A model generated the notes under the pieces. The model was not told the DNA's origin and did not search any database. It saw only the letters and a list, made by a program, of their open reading frames with translations. Source: Symplocastrum torsivum CPER-KK1 (GTDB lineage: Bacteria > Cyanobacteriota > Cyanobacteriia > Cyanobacteriales > Coleofasciculaceae). From it: DNA of 64,000 nucleotides. This document shows, one piece after another, positions 26,756 through 36,812 of the stretch. Positions within the stretch are counted from its first letter, which is position 1. Every line of letters begins with the position of its first letter. The DNA lies in NCBI GenBank assembly GCA_019358875.1, contig JAHHIF010000005.1, positions 124,001-188,000 of the forward strand. The letters run 5' to 3'. Position numbers and translations under genes: made by a program.

Positions 26756-28036
26756 CTAACTGGGTAGGGAGCCAGCACCGCTGACACGATGACCGATATC
26801 TTTACGGTAATACATTCCTTCAAACTGGATACAAGCGATCGCCTCATAAGATGAAGCGATCGCCTCATCAAACGTCTCACCTGTCGCCGTCACACCAAGC
26901 ACCCGACCGCCATCAGTAAGCAACTGTTGCTGCTTTAGCTTAGTTCCTGCACAAAAAACCGTTGCTCCTAGTTCCTCGGCTTGCTCAATTCCAGTAATCA
27001 CATCACCCTTCTTATAGACTCCGGGATAGCCTTGAGCCGCAGCAATCACACAAGCGGCTGTCCCGGATTTCCAGGTTATCGGCGGCATTTGCTCCAGTCG
27101 TTGCTGGCTACAAGCAAGAAGCAGCTCTTCTAAAGGAGTCTCCAACAAAGGTAGAATCGCTTGAGTTTCCGGGTCACCAAAGCGACAATTAAACTCCAGA
27201 ACCGTCGGATTACCTTGTGGGGTAATCATTAATCCTGCGTAAAGAACCCCTCGATAGTCAATCCCTCGTTGACGTAGAGCCTCAACTGTAGGCTGAAGGA
27301 CTTCTCGCTCAATACGTTCCATCAAAGCCGGAGTAACAATTGGGGCAGGGCAATAAGCTCCCATTCCACCCGTATTTTCCCCAGTATCCCCCTCACCAAT
27401 TCGCTTGTGATCTTGAGCCGGAAGTAAAGGGCGAACGCTCACGCCATCTGTTAGAGCTAAAACAGAAACTTCTTGACCCGTTACGCACTCTTCAATCACC
27501 ACAGTTTTAAACCCATTTTTGAAGAGTGATTCAACAGCCGCTTGTGCCTCTTCAACAGAGGCAGCAACGATGACACCTTTGCCTGCCGCCAAGCCATCTG
27601 CTTTCACAACAATTGGGGCCCCTTGAGCCTTTACATAAGCGATCGCCGCTTCAGCTTCAGTAAATACCGCAAACTGAGGCGTTGGAATGCCCGCCGACTG
27701 CATCAACGTCTTAGCCCAGTATTTACTGGACTCAATCCTCGCTCCTTCTTTCGTTGGACCAAAAACCGTCAGACCTTGTTGTTGGAGATAGTCTGTGATT
27801 CCCAACGAAAGGGGAAGTTCGGGTCCAACAACAACCAACGAGATATTGTGAACCAGAGCAAACCGGGCAATTCCCTCAAAATCATCCACACGTAAGGGAA
27901 GATTCTGGCAACCCTTTGTAGTTGCTGTGCCACCGTTACCAGGAATACATACCACCTGCTGAATACGTTGAGATTGCAGCAGTTTCCAGGCGAGGGCGTG
28001 TTCACGACCCCCATTGCCAACCACCAAAATCTTCAC
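26756..28036 (-). CDS. purD: Phosphoribosylamine-glycine ligase
   Basis: Catalyses the second step of purine synthesis, joining glycine to 5-phosphoribosylamine with ATP. The 426-residue protein begins KILVVGNGGREHALAWKLLQ and contains the ATP-grasp core VVKADGLAAGKGVIVA, the GARS motif HKRIGEGDTGENTGGMGAY, and LEFNCRFGDPETQAILP, which binds metal. The C-terminal domain (about 325-426) is complete. The start codon is GTG with AAGG six bases upstream. Length is normal. Neighbours nblS and the photolyase are functionally unrelated. Confidence 0.97.
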   Translation of the reverse strand: MKILVVGNGGREHALAWKLLQSQRIQQVVCIPGNGGTATTKGCQNLPLRVDDFEGIARFALVHNISLVVVGPELPLSLGITDYLQQQGLTVFGPTKEGARIESSKYWAKTLMQSAGIPTPQFAVFTEAEAAIAYVKAQGAPIVVKADGLAAGKGVIVAASVEEAQAAVESLFKNGFKTVVIEECVTGQEVSVLALTDGVSVRPLLPAQDHKRIGEGDTGENTGGMGAYCPAPIVTPALMERIEREVLQPTVEALRQRGIDYRGVLYAGLMITPQGNPTVLEFNCRFGDPETQAILPLLETPLEELLLACSQQRLEQMPPITWKSGTAACVIAAAQGYPGVYKKGDVITGIEQAEELGATVFCAGTKLKQQQLLTDGGRVLGVTATGETFDEAIASSYEAIACIQFEGMYYRKDIGHRVSGAGSLPS

Positions 28037-28323
28037 TTTAGCCTTGCGCTCCAGAAGAATTGAACTTTAAGGGGAATCACGACCAACTACGGTCTGCAGC
28101 CGTCTGTTTTATCAACAAATTCAAAGCGTGCAGAACGCCTGACTCAAAAGTCCCAAGCTTTATGAGTCGAGCAAATGTCCTCCATTATGCCATGGGATTA
28201 CCAGTTGACCCAGAAAAGGTCTCAAGTTAGCTGGCTATTGCTCACTCTGAAACACAGCAAAAGTAGCTTCCTGGAGAGATGAGGTACAACGGGAGGCGTG
28301 TGAAATAAGAGACAGAGCCTGGA
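28037..28323. other. purD-photolyase gap, no gene
   Basis: No gene recognised. A 22-codon frame beginning near 28162 (MSRANVLHYAMGLP) is present but unsupported. It precedes the terminator-like repeat at 28324-28358. Confidence 0.4.
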
Positions 28324-28358
28324 AAACAAAAAAGCTGATAGCTGATAGCTGACGGCTT
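28324..28358 (-). terminator. Repeat-derived terminator of photolyase gene
   Basis: On the minus strand AAAGC pairs with GCTTT, enclosing CAGCTATCAGCTATCA, and TTTTTG follows. The same AGCTGATAGCTG repeat serves at 15411-15437, so a simple intergenic repeat appears reused as terminator. Confidence 0.55.
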
Positions 28359-28364
28359 TCTGCT

Positions 28365-29801
28365 CTAATTACTCAGGGCTTTTTGCTGCTGATAGCGCTC
28401 CTTAAACTGGCGCTGTTGTTTGTTGTGATCCACAATCGGGGCTGGATAATCAAGAGCGTAGCGCTCCATGGGTGGTATATCTCCACTGAGCAAGTATTCT
28501 GTATCCACAGAGCGCAATTCTGGGAGCCATTCTCGAATGTATTCACCTTCTGGGTCAAATTTCTTGGCTTGACTAGCTGGGTTAAAAATTCGTACAGGTT
28601 TAGGGTCCATACCACTGGAAGCACTCCACTGCCAGCCGCCGTTGTTGGCTGAGAGGTCGCCATCATACAAGTTCTGCATGAAGTATTTTTCTCCCAAGCG
28701 TGGGTCAATCAAGAGGTCTTTGGTGAGGAAGCTAGCCACAATCATCCGACAACGATTGTGCATCCAGCCGATTGTCTTCATCTGCCGCATCGCTGCGTCC
28801 ACAATGGGATATCCAGTTCTCCCTTCACACCAAGCTTGGAAGTACTCTGGGTTATTGTCGTAGGGGAAGTTTTTCAGGGTTTTGCGGAAGGCTCCTTCTG
28901 CTAGTTCTGGGAAGTTATACATCGCATGTTGATAGAACTCCCGCCATGCGAGTTCCTGTTGCCATGCCTTGATACTGGCTTCGGTTTCATCACTACGGCT
29001 AGCTTCTAAAGCCGTTAGAGTGGCTGCCCAAACTGTACGAACGCCAATGACACCGAATTTTAACGCGGCACTAAGTTGGGATGTACCGTGAACACCAGGA
29101 AAGTTGCGCTGTTCTTTGTACTCAGTAATGGACTGACGACAAAATTCCTCTAGTTTTTCCTGAGCGGCTGTTTCGCCTGGTGCTGTCACCAGTTCAGTAT
29201 CCCAAGCAAAACCCAACTCTTTCGCTGTTGGTAGCTCAAGAGTTCCAGCTTGTTGTGCTGTCTCCTTTTCTTGTTGGGTTAGTCCTTCTACATCGGTGAG
29301 GGTTTCTACAGGCTGTGCTTTTGGTTTGCTACTCCAGTTGCGCCAAAAGGGTGTGTAAACTGTGTATGGCTGGTTTGAACCAGTCCGAATGTCTTCTGGT
29401 GGGTGTAATAGCTGATCCCAATTGTTATGTACCTGAATGCCCTTTTCTTTTAGGGCAATCATGACAGTGCGATCGCGTTCTTTGGCATAAGGCTCAACAT
29501 CCCAATTCCAGAAAACAGCCTTAGCATTGAGAGCTGTTGCTAAAGCTGGGATCGCTTGAGTCGGTTTTGCTCGAAGAATCAACAATTGGCTACCCGCTTT
29601 GCTGTAGCGTTCTTTAAGTGACTGCAAGCTGCCAATCATGTAAGTTACTCTTGCTAGGGCAACATCATCCCGTTCCAGAATATCCGGGTCGAGACAGAAA
29701 ACTCCCACCACTTTTTTAGTTTGTCGTCGGGCCGCAGCAAGTCCAATATTGTCTGATAAACGTAAATCGCGCCGATGCCAAAACAGAATTAAGTCAGACA
29801 T
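28365..29801 (-). CDS. phr: Deoxyribodipyrimidine photolyase (CPD photolyase, class I)
   Basis: Light-driven repair of cyclobutane pyrimidine dimers using FADH and an antenna chromophore (8-HDF in the well-studied cyanobacterial enzyme). The 478 residues include the N-terminal antenna-binding Rossmann domain (LILFWHRRDLRLSDNIGL) and the FAD-binding helical domain with SAALKFGVIGVR, WQQELAWREFYQHAM, GRTGYPIVDAAMRQ and the signature WMHNRCRMIVASFLTKDLLI, plus DGDLSANNGGWQWSASSG. The Trp residues of the electron-transfer chain appear kept. Length is typical for class I CPD photolyases. Confidence 0.95.
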   Translation of the reverse strand: MSDLILFWHRRDLRLSDNIGLAAARRQTKKVVGVFCLDPDILERDDVALARVTYMIGSLQSLKERYSKAGSQLLILRAKPTQAIPALATALNAKAVFWNWDVEPYAKERDRTVMIALKEKGIQVHNNWDQLLHPPEDIRTGSNQPYTVYTPFWRNWSSKPKAQPVETLTDVEGLTQQEKETAQQAGTLELPTAKELGFAWDTELVTAPGETAAQEKLEEFCRQSITEYKEQRNFPGVHGTSQLSAALKFGVIGVRTVWAATLTALEASRSDETEASIKAWQQELAWREFYQHAMYNFPELAEGAFRKTLKNFPYDNNPEYFQAWCEGRTGYPIVDAAMRQMKTIGWMHNRCRMIVASFLTKDLLIDPRLGEKYFMQNLYDGDLSANNGGWQWSASSGMDPKPVRIFNPASQAKKFDPEGEYIREWLPELRSVDTEYLLSGDIPPMERYALDYPAPIVDHNKQQRQFKERYQQQKALSN

Positions 29802-30164
29802 GCAATCAATGCTTCAGTTAATTAGCTTCTTTTGCCAGCTTAGAGCTTACCGATATTTTCTCGCTACCCATTGAAAAAGCTGAGGATTTGTCCCGGATAC
29901 CCTCTTGCCTTTGCTGTAACTTGCAACAGCGTCATTAGCTGTAGCGCAGTTTCACTGTCATATTTAGCCGCAGTGAAACAAAGTCTGCACTCTAGAAAAG
30001 GTCTGCCTTTAGCTCTTGAGTAGCAGTGGTCAAAGCCAGGATTTGAGGCTAGGTTTGTACTTCTTAATTCTGTCAGGGTGACCACGGCTGATCGAAAAGT
30101 TGACGGCTTGCACAAGCTATGACCTGCCGTCTTGGTGTTTGGAGGAGTGAAGGAGACATAATCC
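29802..30164. other. Divergent photolyase/deacetylase intergenic region
   Basis: Contains the inverted repeat GTTTCACTG (29949-29957) with CAGTGAAAC (29971-29979). The minus-strand frame at 29864-30115 lacks family features and is not called. The deacetylase ribosome-binding site is AAGGAG near 30150. Confidence 0.5.
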
Positions 30165-31121
30165 GTGGCAAACCGTCACCTGTTTGCTTGGCAACGAAGC
30201 TTATCGATTGCCTTAGTTTTAGCTGTACTTGGTTTTGTAGCTGGCTTTGGTTGGAGAGTCGATCACTCGACGAATCAGAAGACTGTATTACCAGTCAGCA
30301 CGGGGATGCAGCAAGACAAAGCAGGGCTAGAAACCTCAAAGGCTAAAGCTATAAAAGTGCAGCAAGATGCGGCACATCAAAAAGCGATCGCTAAACTAGC
30401 ACAAGAAGAAAAAGTAAAACGTCTCAACGCTGCTATCCCTGTCCAATTTCAAGGAAAAACGATTCGTGAGGTCAAGCTGAAGGGTAAAGACAATTCCAAT
30501 ACCCAAGTCAGGCAGACAAAAGCGATCGCACCACCCAAGCTAATCGCACTAACGTTTGACGATGGTCCTTGGCCCCAAATGACCTCAAAAGTTTTAGATA
30601 TTCTCAAAAAACAAAACGTCAAAGCTACCTTTTTTGTGGTAGGAAAGCAGGTAGAAAAGCATCCACATCTAGTAAAGCAGACTGTAGCAGAAGGTCATGC
30701 GATTGGCAACCATAGCTGGAGTCATCAGTATCATCATTACAGCCCGTCAGCCGCCGCTCACGAACTCGATAAAACAGCCGCTTTGGTTCATAAACTAACG
30801 GGTGTCAAGACATCTCTTTTCAGACCGCCTGCTGGCATTTTGAATAATGGATTAGTGGCTTCTGCTCACCAGAAGAAATATGCTGTCGTGATGTGGTCTG
30901 TAGATTCAAAAGACTGGCGTTCTGGACGTACTACCAAGCAAGCACTAGTTGACAATTCGCTCAAGGAAGCCAACTCTGGGGGAATTGTCTTGCTGCACGA
31001 TGGAGGAGGCGATCGCTCAGAGACAATTGAGGCTTTACCGCAATTAATTACGCAACTAAAAAAGCACGGCTACACCTTTGTAACCGTGCCAGAACTTCTA
31101 GAAAAGGGGGTTAGTTTTTAG
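30165..31121 (+). CDS. Polysaccharide deacetylase (NodB domain) protein
   Basis: A 318-residue enzyme that removes acetyl groups from N-acetylated glycans such as peptidoglycan or exopolysaccharide. One membrane helix (about 10-28; LSIALVLAVLGFVAGFGW) anchors it outside the cytoplasmic membrane, followed by a coiled, Lys/Gln-rich linker. The NodB domain (about 125-310) has LIALTFDDGPWP (catalytic Asp and metal Asp), GNHSWSHQYHHY (metal His pair), FRPPAGILN and GIVLLHDGGG (catalytic His). All five motifs are intact. The start is GTG with AAGGAG nine bases upstream. It is convergent with Fd-GOGAT, separated by a GTTAGTTGTTGG-type repeat. Confidence 0.93.
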   Translation: MANRHLFAWQRSLSIALVLAVLGFVAGFGWRVDHSTNQKTVLPVSTGMQQDKAGLETSKAKAIKVQQDAAHQKAIAKLAQEEKVKRLNAAIPVQFQGKTIREVKLKGKDNSNTQVRQTKAIAPPKLIALTFDDGPWPQMTSKVLDILKKQNVKATFFVVGKQVEKHPHLVKQTVAEGHAIGNHSWSHQYHHYSPSAAAHELDKTAALVHKLTGVKTSLFRPPAGILNNGLVASAHQKKYAVVMWSVDSKDWRSGRTTKQALVDNSLKEANSGGIVLLHDGGGDRSETIEALPQLITQLKKHGYTFVTVPELLEKGVSF

Positions 31122-31177
31122 TTTTTTGTTGTTAGTTATTTGTTAAAAAGTACCAATAACCAACAACTAACAACCAA
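31122..31177. repeat. GTTGTTAGTT inverted repeat between convergent genes
   Basis: GTTGTTAGTTATT and its approximate complement AATAACCAACAACTAAC face each other. The same GTTAGTTGTTGG family recurs near 59652-59682. Likely doubles as a bidirectional terminator. Confidence 0.55.
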
Positions 31178-34100
31178 TTACTGAACTGGAGTTAACTCTC
31201 TTTCTGCCACAGCGTCAGCGTTAGCTTCTGGGGTATCAGCTTCCGAAGGCGGTACAACTTGCCAGAACTGCGGCAGGTATTCCGACCAGTAAGCCAAAAT
31301 AGTCTTAGCTCTGGGGCTGCCAGTACGTTCAGCGTGGGCTTGGATTAAGTCCTTGAGCTGTAGCTCACCAACAGAGCTAGTAACCCGTTGAATTTTAACA
31401 ATTTCCGGGTTGACTTTTGCAGGGAAACTCCCATCTTTATCCAAGAAGTAGGCTAGACCCCCGGTCATCCCAGCACCGACATTACGACCGACATTGCCTA
31501 AGACAACGATTACACCACCCGTCATGTATTCACAACAGTGGTCACCTGCTCCCTCAATTACTGCCTGACCTTTCGAGTTACGAACACCAAACCGCTCACC
31601 TGCGCCCCCGTTGGCAAACAAAGTGCCGCCAGTCGCCCCGTAGAGGCAGGTATTGCCTACAATCACGTTTTTGGCAGGGTCATAAGTCACTTCTGCTGGC
31701 GGCTTGATGATAATCTCGCCCCCGTGCATTCCCTTACCAACGTAGTCGTTGGCTTCACCTTCTAAGATGAGTGTCATTCCAGGGAGGTTGAAGGCACCAA
31801 AGCTTTGACCAGCAGCCCCTTTGAAGTTGAGGGTAATTTGCCCTCCGAATCCGGTATCTCCGTACTTTTTGGCGATCGCACCCGCAATGCGAGTTCCTAC
31901 AGTTCTGTCGGTGTTTATGATGCCGACATCCTGAGTTACAGTGCCTTGGTTGCTAATCGCGTCCTGGATGGCGCTATCTGTGAGTAGCTGATCATCCAGA
32001 ACTGGACCATTACTATGGACAGGTTCATGCTTCAGCCAACTGCGATCGCTTCTGGTGTCCGGCAAATTAATCAGACAATCCAGATTTAAAGCCGCTGTCT
32101 TGGTTAGATTAACACCTTCCCGAACTTTCAACAGGTCAGCGCGACCAATGATTTCTTCTAGTGACCGATAGCCTAGTCGTGCCAAAAGCGATCGCACTTC
32201 CTCGGCTACGAAGAAGAAGAAGTTGACTACATGCTCTGGAATACCTGTAAAGCGCTTACGCAGTTCTTCTCGCTGAGTGGCAACACCGACTGGGCAGTTA
32301 TTCGTGTGGCAAATCCGCGCCATGATACAGCCTTCAGCAATCATCGCGACAGAACCAAAGCCATATTCTTCTGCGCCCATCAGCGCCGCCATCATGACAT
32401 CCCAGCCTGTTTTGAGACCACCATCAGCGCGGAGCAAGACGCGATCGCGTAGCTGATTTTCCAATAGCACCCGATGTACTTCTGTTAGCCCTAATTCCCA
32501 AGGTGAACCGGCGTGCTTGATTGAGCTAAGGGGAGATGCACCCGTACCGCCATCATGACCAGAAATCTGGATGACATCAGCATTCGCCTTAGCAACCCCA
32601 GCCGCAATAGTCCCAATGCCAATTTCCGCTACCAGCTTCACAGATACTCTGGCTTCAGGATTAATCTGGTGCAGGTCAAAGATCAACTGCGCCAAGTCCT
32701 CAATCGAATAAATATCGTGGTGAGGTGGGGGAGAAATTAGCGGCACTCCTGCCTTAGATCGCCGTAGCATCGCAATATAGGGGCTAACCTTCGTCCCGGG
32801 TAGCTGACCTCCTTCTCCAGGTTTAGCACCCTGAGCCATTTTGATTTCAAGCTGCTTGGCGTTCATCAAGTACTCTGGCGTTACACCAAAGCGACCTGAG
32901 GCAACCTGCTTAATCGCAGAACTGACTGTATCGCCATTTCTCAAGCCCTTGAGGTGGGGGAACAGTTGCGAATGTCCTGTTTCATCGACATCATCAAGGA
33001 CTTTGAACCGCACGGGGTCTTCGCCACCTTCACCGGAGTTGGATTTACCCCCAATCCGATTCATGGCGATCGCTAAAGTCTCATGGGCTTCTCGTGAGAG
33101 TGAACCAAGGGACATCGCACCCGTACAGAACCGATGGACGATTTCCGCCGCTGATTGTACTTCTTCAATGGGGATAGAAGTGCGATCGCTCTTGAAGTCC
33201 AACAAATCCCGAAGTGCTGTCGGTGGACGCTGCTCGAATAGCTGCGTATAGAGCTTGTAGTGGTCGTAGTTCTTCCCATCTGCGACTGCCTTGTGCAGCG
33301 CCTTAGACGATTCAGGGCTGTTCATGTGGTACTCGCCCCTGGGCTTGGCATTGATAAAACCGTAGTTCTCCAGCTTCTTGCTAGTTAATTCCGGGAATGC
33401 CCGATGGTGGAACGAAATAACTTCCCGCGCCAAATCCGCAATGCTCAAACCACCCAACCGCGATGTTGTTCCGGCAAAAGCAAGGTTCAACAAATCCGTA
33501 CCAATACCAAGTGCCTCGAATATCTGAGCCGCCTGGTAAGAGGTTAGTAGAGAAATCCCCATTTTTGAGAGGATTTTCAACAGACCCCCTTCCACCGCCT
33601 TACGGTAGTTTTTCTGAGCCTCTTCTAACGAGACAGTCTCAATCTTGCCTCCTTCCATTAGTTTCTGAGTCTTGGGATTAGAGATCCACTGACGTACAGA
33701 TTCCAAAGCTAAGTAAGGACAAACTGCAGATGCACCATAGCCAATTAAGCAGCCAAAGTGATGAGTATCCCAACACTGAGCCGTATCAACAATCAGTGAC
33801 GCTTTCATCCGCAGTCCTTGGCGGATGAGATGATGGTGTACTGCACCCACTGCCAAAAGTGGTGGAATGTAGCTGTAGTTCTCGCTGAGACCGCCACCCG
33901 TTCTGTCACTTAAAATCAGAATCTTCTTCCCAGCACGCACAACCTCAGCAGCTTGCTCGCATAGCTGACACACAGCCGCCTCTAACCCGCTTGGACCCGC
34001 TGGAATTTCAAACAAGGTTGATAGCTCAGCCGTTTCAAACCCTGAGGTTTTGACCGCTTCCAACTCTGCCTCATTGAGGACTGGTGTCTCCAGCTTCAAC

Positions 34101-35929
34101 AGTCGAGCATACTCAGCACGAGCATCTAAGAGATTCCCTCGCTCACCTAGCTGCATACTCAACGACATCACCAAACTTTCCCGCAACGGGTCAATCGGTG
34201 GGTTCGTCACCTGAGCAAAGCGCTGCTTGAAATAGTCATAGAGCAAACGCGGCTTATCCGACAGTACAGCTAAGGGAACGTCATCTCCCATGCAGAACGT
34301 GGGTTCCTTGCCTTGAGTAGTCATCGGCTGGATGATCATCTCGACATCCTCCGCCGTGTAGCCAAAGGCAATCTGCTGGCGCAGTAACACGGATGTCTCT
34401 AGCTTAGGAGCTGATTCAAAGGGTTGAGGCTTCAGCTCGACTCGATGCTGCTGTAGCCACTGACCATATGGCTCTTGGGTAGCCACCCGTTGCTTGATTT
34501 CCCAGTTTTTCAGAACCTCATGGGTTTCTAAGTCCACGGCAATCATCTGCCCTGGTCCCAATCGACCCTTCTCGACAATTTCTGCTTCGGGTAAGTCTAC
34601 GACCCCTGCTTCTGAGGAAACGACAACATAGCCATCCTTGGTAATGCTGTAACGAGCCGGTCGTAGCCCATTACGGTCAAGCGTGGCTCCCACAGTCTTA
34701 CCATCACTAAATACCAACAGAGCAGGACCATCCCACGGTTCCTGAATCCCACTGTAGTACTCGTAAAAGTCAACAATTTCTGGGTGTTTTTCCAAATCCG
34801 GCTGATTGAGGTATGCCTCTGGCACCATAATCATCAACGCTTCTAGCGGGCTGCGACCGGAGTGTACGAGTAACTCCAGCACGTTGTCTAGCGTCGCTGA
34901 ATCACTATTATCGGGATTGACAATCGGCTTCAGGTCATCCAATTCTGTATTTGATGCTGACTCACGCCTACTCTCTACCGCTCCGCTATCTGAAGGCATA
35001 CTGAGTGCTGCCTCTTGAGTCCTGATTTCTGACTCCTGAGTCCTAACTCCCCACAGAGGATGAGTTAAGTCAGCTTCACGCGCCATCATCCAGTTGATAT
35101 TACCCAACAGCGTGTTAATTTCGCCGTTGTGTCCCAACAGGCGCATTGGCTGCGCGAGTGGCCACTTTGGCATCGTGTTGGTGCTAAAGCGCCGATGATA
35201 AACGGCAAAGGCACTTTGATAGTCTGGATTCTTTAGATCTGTATAGAAGTCTCCCAAGACGGTTGAGCGCACCATGCCTTTGTAGACAATCGTGCGATTG
35301 GAGAATGAGCAAATATAGAAATCCTCAGACCATTGAGCTGTGCCTTGTGCCTCTAATGTTTTGTGAACTCGACGCCTAGCTTTGTATAAAGCACGCTCTA
35401 GCTCATCCCCCCGCAAGTTTTGGGAACTCACGAATACTTGCTCAATTTGGGGCTGGTTTTCTCGTGCTTGGATGCCGAGGACTGATTCTTTTACAGGCAC
35501 TACCCGCCAGCCCAGCACTCTCAGATCGTTTTGTCCTAATACATCCTCAACTGTTTGACGTGCTTGGTTGACCAAAGCCGCATCTTGAGGCAGAAACACC
35601 ATACCGACACCAAGTTGGTCGGTGGCTGGCATATCAATTCCTTGCTCGATAAACCAGGGTTTGAACAGTTCCCAAGGGATAGCGGTCATTAAACCTGCAC
35701 CATCTCCAGAATCTTGATCAGCGCTACAACCACCTCGGTGTTCTAAACACCCTAATGCCGACAATGCCTGCTCAACAAGTTCATGTGTCCCTGTACCTGA
35801 TTGAGACGCGATGAAGCCAACGCCACACGCATCCCGTTCTTCTACCAACCAGCGTTGACCGGGAAAAGTCTGGTTGCCCTGATTCCACGGCTGAACGTGT
35901 TGGTTCTGTTTGATGCTCCTGTTGTCCAT
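31178..35929 (-). CDS. gltS: Ferredoxin-dependent glutamate synthase large protein, with an in-frame repeat insertion
   Basis: Converts glutamine and 2-oxoglutarate to two glutamates using photosynthetic ferredoxin. The 1583-residue protein has a class II amidotransferase domain exposed after propeptide removal (ERDACGVGF, Cys at residue 35), the central domain, an FMN domain with [16 protein letters not shown], the 3Fe-4S ligands in [19 protein letters not shown], and the C-terminal beta-helix ([14 protein letters not shown]). The ferredoxin type is inferred from the absence of gltD nearby. Between HPLWGV and [14 protein letters not shown] it carries about 35 extra residues (DNA about 34945-35050) made of RTQES-like units. 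ATG at 35929 is chosen; a GTG four codons earlier is possible. Confidence 0.96.
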   Translation of the reverse strand: MDNRSIKQNQHVQPWNQGNQTFPGQRWLVEERDACGVGFIASQSGTGTHELVEQALSALGCLEHRGGCSADQDSGDGAGLMTAIPWELFKPWFIEQGIDMPATDQLGVGMVFLPQDAALVNQARQTVEDVLGQNDLRVLGWRVVPVKESVLGIQARENQPQIEQVFVSSQNLRGDELERALYKARRRVHKTLEAQGTAQWSEDFYICSFSNRTIVYKGMVRSTVLGDFYTDLKNPDYQSAFAVYHRRFSTNTMPKWPLAQPMRLLGHNGEINTLLGNINWMMAREADLTHPLWGVRTQESEIRTQEAALSMPSDSGAVESRRESASNTELDDLKPIVNPDNSDSATLDNVLELLVHSGRSPLEALMIMVPEAYLNQPDLEKHPEIVDFYEYYSGIQEPWDGPALLVFSDGKTVGATLDRNGLRPARYSITKDGYVVVSSEAGVVDLPEAEIVEKGRLGPGQMIAVDLETHEVLKNWEIKQRVATQEPYGQWLQQHRVELKPQPFESAPKLETSVLLRQQIAFGYTAEDVEMIIQPMTTQGKEPTFCMGDDVPLAVLSDKPRLLYDYFKQRFAQVTNPPIDPLRESLVMSLSMQLGERGNLLDARAEYARLLKLETPVLNEAELEAVKTSGFETAELSTLFEIPAGPSGLEAAVCQLCEQAAEVVRAGKKILILSDRTGGGLSENYSYIPPLLAVGAVHHHLIRQGLRMKASLIVDTAQCWDTHHFGCLIGYGASAVCPYLALESVRQWISNPKTQKLMEGGKIETVSLEEAQKNYRKAVEGGLLKILSKMGISLLTSYQAAQIFEALGIGTDLLNLAFAGTTSRLGGLSIADLAREVISFHHRAFPELTSKKLENYGFINAKPRGEYHMNSPESSKALHKAVADGKNYDHYKLYTQLFEQRPPTALRDLLDFKSDRTSIPIEEVQSAAEIVHRFCTGAMSLGSLSREAHETLAIAMNRIGGKSNSGEGGEDPVRFKVLDDVDETGHSQLFPHLKGLRNGDTVSSAIKQVASGRFGVTPEYLMNAKQLEIKMAQGAKPGEGGQLPGTKVSPYIAMLRRSKAGVPLISPPPHHDIYSIEDLAQLIFDLHQINPEARVSVKLVAEIGIGTIAAGVAKANADVIQISGHDGGTGASPLSSIKHAGSPWELGLTEVHRVLLENQLRDRVLLRADGGLKTGWDVMMAALMGAEEYGFGSVAMIAEGCIMARICHTNNCPVGVATQREELRKRFTGIPEHVVNFFFFVAEEVRSLLARLGYRSLEEIIGRADLLKVREGVNLTKTAALNLDCLINLPDTRSDRSWLKHEPVHSNGPVLDDQLLTDSAIQDAISNQGTVTQDVGIINTDRTVGTRIAGAIAKKYGDTGFGGQITLNFKGAAGQSFGAFNLPGMTLILEGEANDYVGKGMHGGEIIIKPPAEVTYDPAKNVIVGNTCLYGATGGTLFANGGAGERFGVRNSKGQAVIEGAGDHCCEYMTGGVIVVLGNVGRNVGAGMTGGLAYFLDKDGSFPAKVNPEIVKIQRVTSSVGELQLKDLIQAHAERTGSPRAKTILAYWSEYLPQFWQVVPPSEADTPEANADAVAERELTPVQ
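34945..35050 (-). repeat. Intergenic-type repeat inserted in gltS
   Basis: On the minus strand AGGACTCAGGAGTCAG and AATCAGGACTCAAGAG stand side by side, reading [12 protein letters not shown], followed by a Ser/Ala/Glu-rich stretch. It interrupts a normally continuous, conserved segment in frame. AGGACTCAGGAGTCAG-type repeats are otherwise intergenic in cyanobacteria. Confidence 0.6.
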
Positions 35930-36812
35930 CGAATGATTCACGGTTTTTACGGATACAAATTTACGGATTGATCGCTGCTAGCGCAGCAACAGATTCATAC
36001 GGCACTTCTACAAAGTGAAAATTTTAGAAACAATTTACGTTACACAGGGGTCTAGATAAACACACTTAGGCTAGAGTATCGAATGAACTACAGGACAGTA
36101 GCTGACACCAAAGCTACATCCTGATTAAACAAGGGATGAAATTTGACTCACAAGCTTATGAGTGGAAAGGCTTGAGTGCTTTAGATTGTCTAATGAACGT
36201 AACTCACCGAGCTGGTAGCGAGAGTGGCAAGTAGAGTTGGGGAAAAGAAGAAACTCTTAAAACCCCAATTCCAACGCTGGTTTCCTGCCAGATTGACAGA
36301 GTAGCAATATTATAGGAAATGCTCTACGCTAGCAATCCCCGCTTTCTAAGTTTCGCTACTGTAACTTTTACTACAGAAAATAATGGAAATTACTGTAGTT
36401 CAGGCTTAGTACTTGAGCCAAGCTTAATAAACAGTTTTCTTGGCAAGTCCGTGCCGCTGGCAAGCTCTGTGCTGTAAGCCTAGTGCAAGAAGCCAGAAGA
36501 TTAGGAGGCAGAAGGCTTTTATGAAAGAAAGCTTACTGTGCAAGCTTTTTAACTGGATAGTTATTTCCGCCGTGCTGCACTAGATAGGTTTTACTGCCTT
36601 GGTTAGGACAGCAAGCACCTACCATGTCCTCCTATATTCTCAGATTTCCCAGTTGGGCAAATGAAGTTTGGACTGCGTGAGTAGTTTTACTTCTTATTAT
36701 GAAGCTCTAACAGAGAAGGCGGACGTTGTAAAGTCATTATTTCTTGATATGCTGCCCAAGGCTTAATTTATTGACTTCTACAGACCAGAATCTTGGTCAA
36801 AGAGACAGCTAG
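35930..36812. other. Large divergent intergenic region (gltS / NAGPA-type gene)
   Basis: About 880 bases without a convincing gene. It holds a GTA-N8-TAC motif (36361-36374), the inverted pair ACTACAG/CTGTAGT (36371-36377 with about 36394-36400), a GGCAGAAGGCTTTTATG element also seen at 58727, and the hairpin AAAGCTT/AAGCTTT (36528-36534 with 36542-36548) followed by TT. A 32-codon frame near 36136 is unsupported. Confidence 0.55.
36361..36374. promoter_or_regulatory. NtcA-like GTA-N8-TAC site
   Basis: GTAACTTTTACTAC fits the NtcA palindrome GTA-N8-TAC exactly at its six fixed bases. It lies about 430 bases upstream of gltS and about 440 upstream of the plus-strand gene. A TANNNT (TACTGT) follows 16 bases later on the plus strand, closer than the usual 22. 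Chance occurrence is possible. Confidence 0.35.

Noticed and set aside
29864..30115. 83-codon minus-strand frame before the deacetylase gene
   Set aside because: No family features, unusual composition, and a large dyad inside; treated as intergenic.
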